Assembly: GCA_039029935.1 (NCBI GenBank)
Contig: JBCCFC010000883.1
Coordinates: forward strand, 1-5,949
Source of the DNA: G039029935 sp039029935
GTDB lineage: Bacteria > Chloroflexota > Anaerolineae > Caldilineales > Caldilineaceae
Direction: 5' to 3'
DNA: 5,949 nt
Positions 1 through 4,083 of the stretch are shown here, in pieces. A program made the position numbers and the translations under genes. The notes below the pieces were generated by a model. The model saw nothing but the letters and a program-made list of their open reading frames with translations, made no database searches and was not told the origin of the DNA. Numbering within the stretch: the first letter of the stretch is position 1; each line of letters begins with the position of its first letter.

Positions 1-307
1 CGTTATAAGACGTGTGTACAAAAAGAGATCGAGGATCGCTTAGGCACTCTATACAACTTTTGTCGTAAAACTTCTATGGTAATTGTCTATACAGAACCTC
101 AAATCATCTTTGATAAAGGAATAACCATCTTTTTATGTATTTTATCAAGAGTTACTCTTATTTTTATGGACTCATACTGGTGGCTATTACTATATCATAG
201 ATGATTTGAGGTTCTGTATAGACAATTACCATAGAAGTTTTACGACAAAAGTTGTATAGAGTGCCTAAGCGATCCTCGATCTCTTTTTGTACACACGTCT
301 TATAACG
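1..307. repeat. Long inverted-repeat (fold-back, MITE-like) element
   Basis: Bases 1-109 are the exact reverse complement of 199-307 (position i pairs with 308-i). Pairing continues imperfectly inward to about 129/179, with mismatches at 110/198, 116/192, 119/189 and 124/184, leaving an unpaired centre of roughly 50 bases. The outer ends read CGTTATA and TATAACG. No transposase is visible inside, so this is most simply a non-autonomous mobile element or a pair of long terminal repeats around a small core. The left arm starts at the first base of the window, so the true outer boundary and any target duplication cannot be seen. RNA made from either strand would form a very stable hairpin. The inner sequence has diverged while the outer arms are perfect. 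That argues against a simple fold-back sequencing chimera, which should be perfect up to its turn-around point, but does not exclude one. Confidence 0.85.
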
Positions 308-315
308 GGCGTTAT
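302..315. repeat. Small palindrome at the right end of the fold-back element
   Basis: ATAACG GG CGTTAT is a perfect 6-bp dyad with a 2-base centre. It spans the last bases of the right arm (ending at 307) and the adjoining flank. The end sequence CGTTAT is therefore present again, in opposite orientation, just outside the arm. It may be part of the element's end, a recombination or insertion site, or chance. Confidence 0.5.
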
Positions 316-354
316 GTAGCTGTTTAAACAAACAATTTTCTTACGAAACAAGTT

Positions 355-416
355 CATTGTCTTTGAATGAATAGAACGCAAGCATTCACAGCGCATTCAT
401 TTTCCGTATGACAATG
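355..416 (+). other. Dyad in the hisB leader
   Basis: CATTGTC (355-361) pairs with GACAATG (410-416), and inside it AATGAAT (366-372) pairs with ATTCATT (395-401), separated by small internal loops. The structure sits about 30 bases before the hisB start and could be an mRNA leader hairpin or a protein-binding dyad. No His-rich leader peptide or T-box-like element was seen. I could not assign a convincing promoter in 308-444. Confidence 0.4.
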
Positions 417-430
417 GACCGAGAACAGTC

Positions 431-435
431 AGGAG
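431..435 (+). promoter_or_regulatory. Ribosome-binding site of hisB
   Basis: AGGAG lies 9 bases before the ATG at 445. This supports that start codon. Confidence 0.75.
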
Positions 436-444
436 TTATCTATC

Positions 445-1035
445 ATGCGTCAAGCATCCATTCAACGAACTACAAAAGAAACCGATATTCAACTCACACT
501 TATCATCGACGGTACAGGCAAAGCTGATATCAACACGGGTATCGGTTTTCTCGATCACATGCTGACCGCGTTGGCAGGACACGGCCTATTTGACCTCACC
601 GTACAGGCCAAGGGTGATCTACACATTGACGAACATCACACCGCCGAGGACGTGTACATCTGTCTGGGCAAGGCACTGGACGAGGCGTTAGGCGACCGAC
701 GGGGCATTGTGCGGACCGCTCACAGCTATGTACCCATGGACGAGGCGTTGGCATTGGTAGCGGTGGACCTCAGTGGTCGCGCCTACTGTGTGTTCGACGC
801 TGAGTTTGTCACCCCCAAAGTCGGTCAACTAGGGACAGACCTCATCTACCATCTCTTTGAGTCCATTGCCATTCACGCGCGCATGAATCTACATGCAAAT
901 GTGCTGTATGGCCGTAACGACCATCACAAGGTTGAGGCACTCTTTAAGGCTCTGGCGCGTGCATTGGATGCAGCCACGCAGATGGATGAACGGCGGCAAG
1001 GAGTTCCTAGTACGAAGGGGACGTTGGTGGCGTAA
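445..1035 (+). CDS. hisB: Imidazoleglycerol-phosphate dehydratase (HisB)
   Basis: This cytosolic enzyme dehydrates imidazole-glycerol phosphate to imidazole-acetol phosphate, the sixth step of histidine synthesis. The 196-residue protein has the usual length of the monofunctional enzyme; the phosphatase domain fused to it in enterobacteria is absent. Family motifs appear in order: GIGFLDHML (residues 32-40), GHG (45-47), DEHHTAEDV (62-70), VPMDEAL (96-102), HARMNLH (144-150), GRNDHHKVEALFK (156-168) and the C-terminal VPSTKG (187-192). The His and Glu residues in the DEHHTAED and DHHKVEA motifs match the known manganese ligands. The ATG at 445 is supported by AGGAG 9 bases upstream and by family alignment near the N-terminus (QASIQRTTKET). 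No other his gene lies in the window, so hisB appears to stand alone here, although neighbours to the left are beyond the fold-back element. Nothing links it to the exporter genes downstream. The call is firm. Confidence 0.97.
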   Translation: MRQASIQRTTKETDIQLTLIIDGTGKADINTGIGFLDHMLTALAGHGLFDLTVQAKGDLHIDEHHTAEDVYICLGKALDEALGDRRGIVRTAHSYVPMDEALALVAVDLSGRAYCVFDAEFVTPKVGQLGTDLIYHLFESIAIHARMNLHANVLYGRNDHHKVEALFKALARALDAATQMDERRQGVPSTKGTLVA

Positions 1036-1054
1036 TCCACTTCTAAAACACTCT

Positions 1055-1107
1055 CAGGAAGGGGTGATCGATATGAGCCATGCCAGCATATGTGATACCC
1101 CTTCCTG
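1055..1107 (+). other. Hairpin downstream of hisB
   Basis: CAGGAAGGGGT (1055-1065) pairs perfectly with ACCCCTTCCTG (1097-1107). In the same register ATATG (1071-1075) pairs with CATAT (1087-1091). It starts 20 bases after the hisB stop. No T-run follows it, so it is not a textbook intrinsic terminator. It may stabilise or end the hisB transcript by another route. Confidence 0.55.
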
Positions 1108-1185
1108 GAAGTCGGCTATGCGTAATGACCACCCAAGCAGCCTTTACCAAACAAAAGCAATTTTCAAAAAATTTAAAATTGGGGG

Positions 1186-1214
1186 TTGACAAACCCTTAC
1201 TTATGCGGTAAGCT
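1186..1214 (+). promoter_or_regulatory. Sigma70-type promoter
   Basis: A consensus -35 box TTGACA (1186-1191) is followed after exactly 17 bases by TAAGCT (1209-1214), which keeps the key TA...T positions of the -10 box. An AT-rich tract (1159-1180) lies just upstream, like an UP element. CTTAC (1196-1200) and GTAAG (1208-1212) form a short dyad over the spacer and -10 that could be an operator. Transcription would start near 1221. Confidence 0.65.
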
Positions 1215-1306
1215 TATGTCGCTTGTGGTTTGGAAGCGAATTCACAAAGTAGCTTCACACATTGCATCAAAACAATCATCCCCATTACTATTTTTTGTAC
1301 AAAGCT

Positions 1307-1312
1307 AGGAGG
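1307..1312 (+). promoter_or_regulatory. Consensus ribosome-binding site before the 14-codon ORF
   Basis: AGGAGG is a full-consensus Shine-Dalgarno, 5 bases before ATG at 1318, and is stronger than those of hisB or the exporter genes. GGTATAC (1311-1317), overlapping its 3' end, is complementary to GTATACC (1367-1373) just past the ORF. The site could therefore be masked in the RNA. Confidence 0.6.
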
Positions 1313-1317
1313 TATAC

Positions 1318-1362
1318 ATGTTTAAATTAAAACTTCATAAAGCGATAGGGAAACCTATATAG
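1318..1362 (+). CDS. 14-residue basic peptide ORF (unknown)
   Basis: The ORF reads MFKLKLHKAIGKPI and stops with TAG. It is unusual for having a consensus AGGAGG at ideal spacing, an upstream consensus-like promoter and a downstream intrinsic terminator. The peptide has four Lys and one His among hydrophobic residues, so it is cationic and possibly amphipathic. It is not His-rich and so is not an attenuator peptide for hisB, and no gene follows closely enough for attenuation. It may be a genuine small protein, a translated leader, or the remaining 5' end of a deleted gene. I do not recognise it. Confidence 0.35.
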   Translation: MFKLKLHKAIGKPI

Positions 1363-1380
1363 AGGTGTATACCATACCAA

Positions 1381-1397
1381 GGATGAGTCACTCATCC
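1381..1397. repeat. Perfect 8-bp dyad
   Basis: GGATGAGT (1381-1388) and ACTCATCC (1390-1397) flank a single C. The near-zero loop favours a duplex-DNA protein-binding site over an RNA hairpin. It sits 18 bases after the stop of the 14-codon ORF. Confidence 0.5.
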
Positions 1398-1455
1398 AAC
1401 TATCTCTAGCAAAACTCTACGCACAGTTGCTGTGCTGGGTTGCATAACAGAGTTC

Positions 1456-1497
1456 AAACGGTCATCGGTGTACGCCTCACCTGTGACCGTTTTTTTA
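1456..1497 (+). terminator. Intrinsic terminator of the short transcript
   Basis: AAACGGTCA (1456-1464) pairs with TGACCGTTT (1484-1492). In the same register GGTG (1467-1470) pairs with CACC (1478-1481), closing a 7-base loop. Seven T residues (1490-1496) end the structure. This is a standard rho-independent terminator on the plus strand. The reverse strand lacks a good T-run. Confidence 0.8.
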
Positions 1498-1764
1498 TAT
1501 TGGACACGCACGATATTCTGTGTTATCTGCATGGGATATGTCCATAGATGCGTAACCACCATTCAATATTGGTGTGGTTAAGTAGTCTGCGTACTGATAA
1601 CGGTCACGGGGAAATCCTCGTGGCTTTTTTATTGGAGTTTTTCGTAGGTCATCGCTATAGGCGAAACTTCTAAAATCAAGAGTCACGATTCCTAAGTTTT
1701 TGGTCATTAGTTTATACAACAATCTACGTAGACATTTGTATAAACGGTCCATTCTTATCTTCAA
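1495..1764 (-). CDS. Doubtful hypothetical ORF
   Basis: This 89-codon minus-strand frame begins with a non-ATG (TTG) start at 1764 or with ATG at 1752. Its basic N-terminal part is followed by a stretch reading KKPRGFPRDRYQYADY. I recognise no family. Against it: no clear Shine-Dalgarno, its stop falls in the T-run of the plus-strand terminator at 1456-1497, a second terminator-like hairpin (1605-1630) crosses its middle, and a 36-bp dyad (1710-1745) covers its N-terminal codons. Its length is within what chance allows. It could be a gene remnant. It is listed because it is the only sizeable frame in the gap. Confidence 0.2.
   Translation of the reverse strand: MKIRMDRLYKCLRRLLYKLMTKNLGIVTLDFRSFAYSDDLRKTPIKKPRGFPRDRYQYADYLTTPILNGGYASMDISHADNTEYRACPI
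1605..1630 (+). terminator. Second terminator-like hairpin
   Basis: CACGGGG (1605-1611) pairs with CCTCGTG (1616-1622), seven pairs with one G-U, around the loop AAAT. It is followed by GC and six T residues (1625-1630). This has the form of a plus-strand intrinsic terminator. No gene ends just before it, so it may back up the terminator at 1456-1497 or end an unrecognised transcript. Confidence 0.5.
1710..1745. repeat. 36-bp interrupted palindrome
   Basis: GTTTATACAA (1710-1719) is the exact complement of TTGTATAAAC (1736-1745). The centre TCTACGTAGA (1723-1732) is itself a perfect palindrome on the same axis. Only three base pairs per half mismatch. The two-fold symmetry without a real loop suggests a binding site for a dimeric or tetrameric protein, or an insertion-element end. 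GGTC occurs near both edges (1702-1705 and 1746-1749). Confidence 0.5.
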
Positions 1765-1797
1765 AAACGCTTTAAAAGAATAACAGGAGTTTATTGT

Positions 1798-1812
1798 ATG
1801 TTAAGAGTATGA
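1798..1812 (+). other. Ribosome-binding site with a four-codon ORF
   Basis: AGGAG (1785-1789) lies 8 bases before ATG at 1798, which opens MLRV and then stops at TGA (1810-1812). With such a short frame this may be a translated leader, the start of a decayed gene, or chance. It lies just before the long hairpin at 1839-1907. Confidence 0.2.
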
Positions 1813-1820
1813 TCTAATTC

Positions 1821-1907
1821 CGTGTTCGACACGCTGATCGGTGTGTCAGAATTTAGCGTGCAGACAATCAGCTTGCTGGCGTCAGTATGCTAGATTCCGA
1901 CACACCG
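1821..1907 (+). other. Two adjacent hairpins upstream of the exporter genes
   Basis: A small perfect stem CGTGT TCG ACACG (1821-1833) is followed by a long imperfect hairpin (1839-1907). In the latter CGGTGTGTC (1839-1847) pairs with GACACACCG (1899-1907). After one mismatch, 1849-1861 pairs with 1885-1897 (including three G-U pairs). After another, GAC (1863-1865) pairs with GTC (1881-1883). The tip CAG CTTG CTG forms a short stem in a shifted register. No T-run follows, so it is not an ordinary terminator. It may be a structured 5' leader of the exporter transcript or a dispersed palindromic repeat. It ends about 157 bases before the exporter start. The remaining sequence to 2064 shows no clear promoter to me. 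Confidence 0.55.
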
Positions 1908-2022
1908 AAGCAACCCAAATGCGGCTAGTGCATCGAGCATAGATAGACAGAACATGCAATTCAATTATTCGCATACGAGGACCTGCCGTGTGCGTTGGCG
2001 TCTATGCGTTTCCCAGAGTGAC

Positions 2023-2040
2023 ATGAGGGATAGACCTCAT
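2023..2040 (+). other. Small hairpin near the exporter start
   Basis: ATGAGG (2023-2028) pairs with CCTCAT (2035-2040) around GATAGA. It ends 13 bases before the AGGA ribosome-binding site of the first exporter gene. It could affect translation initiation or be a small operator. Confidence 0.35.
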
Positions 2041-2064
2041 ACGGTATCAAGTTAGGAATCAAGA

Positions 2065-3957
2065 ATGCAACTACCTATTCAACAATATTTAGACCTTTTA
2101 TCACGTTATTTACGCCCACAGCGTAACCGAGTACTCCTATTAACAGTGCTACTGTTTGGCGGCATTGCGCTCCAACTGTGGACACCACAGATCATCCGTC
2201 GGTTTATTGATGCGGCCATGTCGATTAATGAAGCCGCTGCACTCAATGGCGGGAATCCAGACGTAGGTTCTGGTATGGTTGGGGCTGATGCGGTTGGCGC
2301 AGGATTGCTACAGATGGGCATTTTATATTTGGCTGTGACGCTCTTTGCCCAGGTGGTGCGCACGGCAACGGCCTATGTCACCGAGGATGTCAAGTGGCGG
2401 GCCACCAATTGGCTGCGCAATGATCTCTCGGCGCACTGTTTGCAGCTTGACATGGGCTTTCACAATGACAATACCCCCGGCAAAATGATCGAGCGCATTG
2501 ATGGCGATGTCACCCAGCTATCCAACTTTTTGTCACAGTTTGTGTTACGTCTACTGGGTAATAGTGTCCTGCTTATCAGTGTGATTGTGCTGCTCTATCG
2601 CGAAGATTGGCGCTTTGGCGTCGCCTTCACCCTCTTTGCGGTGGTCATGTTTGTCAGCCTCCTGCGTAGTGTCAACTTTAGCGTGGGCTACTGGAAACAA
2701 CTGCGAGAATCGGCATCAGAGATGTTTGGCCGTATCGAGGAGTGGCTGGGTGGCATGGAGGATTTGCGCGCCAATGGTGGCACAGGCTATGTGATGGAGC
2801 GGCTCAGTCGCACCATCTACAAAATCTATCTGGCCTCGCGCAGCGCCTTTGTGCTGGGCAGCTTGACATGGGGCATGAACACCCTCTTTGGTGCGATCAG
2901 CATGGCACTTGCTCTGGGTGTCGGAGCCTATCTATTGCAACTGGATGCTATCACCATCGGCACAGTCTATCTTGCGCTGCACTATAGCACCTCGCTGCAA
3001 CAACCGCTACAACAGTTGGCGCGTGAGTTGCAAGATTTACAAAATTCAACGGCGAGTATTACACGCATTGTTGAGTTGTTTGAGACACAGCCAATTGTCA
3101 AGGAATCCACAATTCCTGATACGCTGCCTGTGTTTGCGCATACTATGTCTACACATCCTGGCGGTCTGAGCATTGACTTTGAAGATGTGACCTTTAGCTA
3201 CGTGGCGCATGAGCAACAGGCAGATCCGGACACAGCGCAGGATGCAGAGCATGAAATCGTTGCACCCATCTTGAATAATCTCAACTTTCATCTCGGGGCA
3301 GGCAAAGTGCTGGGGCTATTGGGGCGCACAGGCAGTGGCAAGACCACCATCACCCGGCTGCTCTTTCGACTCTATGATCCGACCGCAGGGACAATCTGGA
3401 TCAATGATCGTGATATCCGCACCCTATCGCTGTCAGACCTACGCAGTCATATCGGCATGGTGACACAGGAAGTCCAGCTTTTTCAGGCATCGGTACGCGA
3501 TAATCTGACCTTTTTTGATGATTCGATTGACGACGAAAAGATACTGGATACGCTGGACATGCTAGGGTTGGGTGCATGGATTGCCGGACTCGATGATGGT
3601 CTGGATACACGCTTGGCCTCCGGCGGACGCAGCCTCTCTGCTGGTGAGGCACAGTTGTTGGCCTTTGCCCGTGTCTTTCTCAAGGACCCAGGCTTGGTGA
3701 TTCTGGACGAGGCATCCTCACGGCTCGACCCCGTAACCGAGCAACTCATCGAGCAGGCCATCGACCGCTTGCTCGAAGGCCGCACCGCCATCATCGTTGC
3801 ACACCGCCTAGCAACCGTGCAACGTGCCGACGAAATCATGGTTCTGCAAGATGGCGAAATCGTCGAACACGGTGAGCGCGTGGCCTTGCTGGCCGACTCT
3901 GACTCGTGGTTTGCAGCGTTGATGCGAGCGGGGGTGGGCGAGTGCGTGAGTGCGTGA
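2065..3957 (+). CDS. ABC exporter half-transporter, subunit with LSAGE signature
   Basis: This is a membrane-embedded ATP-driven exporter subunit of the MsbA/MDR (type IV) fold, 630 residues. The membrane domain covers about residues 20-315, with helices near 22-43, 80-102, 157-178, 183-203, 262-291 and 294-312. The ATPase domain covers about 368-620: A-loop Tyr379, Walker A GRTGSGKT (420-427), Q-loop Gln468, signature LSAGE (524-528, where LSGGQ is normal), Walker B LVILDE (544-549) with the catalytic Glu549 present, D-loop SRLD, and switch His580. The start is fixed by an in-frame TAG at 2053-2055 and AGGA 7 bases upstream. Oddities are a Gly/Ala-rich external loop (about 60-80), an acidic insert (about 380-398) before Walker A, and a C-terminal tail encoded by repeat DNA. 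The altered signature fits pairing with the downstream gene. The substrate is unknown; drugs, lipids or peptides are all possible. Confidence 0.93.
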   Translation: MQLPIQQYLDLLSRYLRPQRNRVLLLTVLLFGGIALQLWTPQIIRRFIDAAMSINEAAALNGGNPDVGSGMVGADAVGAGLLQMGILYLAVTLFAQVVRTATAYVTEDVKWRATNWLRNDLSAHCLQLDMGFHNDNTPGKMIERIDGDVTQLSNFLSQFVLRLLGNSVLLISVIVLLYREDWRFGVAFTLFAVVMFVSLLRSVNFSVGYWKQLRESASEMFGRIEEWLGGMEDLRANGGTGYVMERLSRTIYKIYLASRSAFVLGSLTWGMNTLFGAISMALALGVGAYLLQLDAITIGTVYLALHYSTSLQQPLQQLARELQDLQNSTASITRIVELFETQPIVKESTIPDTLPVFAHTMSTHPGGLSIDFEDVTFSYVAHEQQADPDTAQDAEHEIVAPILNNLNFHLGAGKVLGLLGRTGSGKTTITRLLFRLYDPTAGTIWINDRDIRTLSLSDLRSHIGMVTQEVQLFQASVRDNLTFFDDSIDDEKILDTLDMLGLGAWIAGLDDGLDTRLASGGRSLSAGEAQLLAFARVFLKDPGLVILDEASSRLDPVTEQLIEQAIDRLLEGRTAIIVAHRLATVQRADEIMVLQDGEIVEHGERVALLADSDSWFAALMRAGVGECVSA

Positions 3958-4015
3958 GTGGGTGAGGGGGAGACAAGGTGACGGAGTGACGGAGAGTGAC
4001 GGGTGACGAGGCGAC
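3938..4015. repeat. Low-complexity tandem repeats across the end of the first exporter gene
   Basis: Copies of GTGAGTGC/GTGAGTGG-type units (3938-3970) run into GTGACGGA/GTGACGAG-type units (3979-4015). The first block covers the last codons and the stop (TGA at 3955-3957) of the upstream gene. Simple GTGAC-type spacer repeats like these are common in some Chloroflexota and cyanobacteria (from general knowledge). The irregular units suggest slippage or decay rather than a functional array. Confidence 0.65.
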
Positions 4016-4024
4016 GAGAATGGA

Positions 4025-4066
4025 TTGAAGAGATGATAGTATCTTCAACCCTTCAACCCTTCAACT
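4025..4066. repeat. CTTCAACC tandem repeat with a flanking dyad
   Basis: CTTCAAC occurs three times in a row with 8-9 base spacing (4043-4065). TTGAAGA (4025-4031) is the exact complement of TCTTCAA (4042-4048), giving a 7-bp stem with a 10-base loop. The block ends a few bases before the ribosome-binding site of the second exporter gene, so a hairpin here might tune its translation. No terminator T-run is present, which is compatible with read-through from the first gene. Confidence 0.6.
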
Positions 4067-4071
4067 CTTAC

Positions 4072-4078
4072 AAAAGGA
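4072..4078 (+). promoter_or_regulatory. Ribosome-binding site that fixes the second exporter start
   Basis: AAAAGGA lies 5 bases before ATG at 4084. This decides against a longer in-frame version starting with GTG at 4003, whose extra 27 residues would be encoded by the simple repeats. Confidence 0.75.
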
Positions 4079-4083
4079 TATAT

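Larger units (their letters stand above)
1221..1497 (+). ncRNA. Putative short structured transcript of unknown function
   Basis: Promoter and terminator frame a unit of about 275 nt that contains no ordinary gene. In order it has an untranslated leader of about 97 nt, a strong Shine-Dalgarno with a 14-codon ORF (1318-1362), a perfect GGATGAGT C ACTCATCC dyad (1381-1397), a perfect hairpin GCACAG TTG CTGTGC (1421-1435) enclosed by AACTCT/AGAGTT (1413-1418 with 1449-1454), and the terminator hairpin. It could be a small regulatory RNA, an mRNA for a tiny peptide, or the leader of a gene that has been lost. It does not resemble tRNA, tmRNA, SRP RNA or RNase P RNA by eye. Existence of the transcript is inferred from signals only. 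Confidence 0.4.

Noticed and set aside
135..200. 21-residue hydrophobic ORF (starting MYFIKSYSYFYG) in the centre of the fold-back element, considered as a type I toxin-like peptide
   Set aside because: The nearest AGGA-like site is about 14 bases away and there is no promoter or antisense RNA evidence. A short hydrophobic frame is expected in AT-rich DNA.
298..320. Integron attC-like site at the right end of the fold-back element
   Set aside because: The ends (TTATAAC, GTTATGT) do not match the RYYYAAC/GTTRRRY core boxes, and there is no integrase or cassette structure.
893..1189. Plus-strand frame overlapping the end of hisB
   Set aside because: It runs in another frame of hisB, then through the post-hisB hairpin and the -35 region of the promoter. 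It has no ribosome-binding site or family features.
1221..1497. Histidine-type transcription attenuator
   Set aside because: The 14-residue peptide has one His only, the unit lies downstream of hisB, and no biosynthetic gene follows the terminator.
1036..2064. tRNA, tmRNA, SRP RNA, RNase P RNA or group II intron in the gene-poor region
   Set aside because: None of the characteristic conserved stretches (T-loop, domain V, SRP tetraloop region, RNase P core) was seen on reading both strands. A covariance search was not possible here.
3483..3839. Minus-strand 118-codon frame inside the first exporter gene
   Set aside because: It is antisense to the conserved ATPase domain. Its Ser/Arg/Pro-rich composition is typical of a shadow frame.
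3938..4066. CRISPR array
   Set aside because: The units are 8-9 bases long, irregular and without spacers. This is simple-sequence repeat DNA.
4003..4083. Upstream extension of the second exporter gene from a GTG at 4003
   Set aside because: The extra 27 residues come from simple repeat DNA and do not look like exporter sequence. The ATG at 4084 has a well-placed AAAAGGA.
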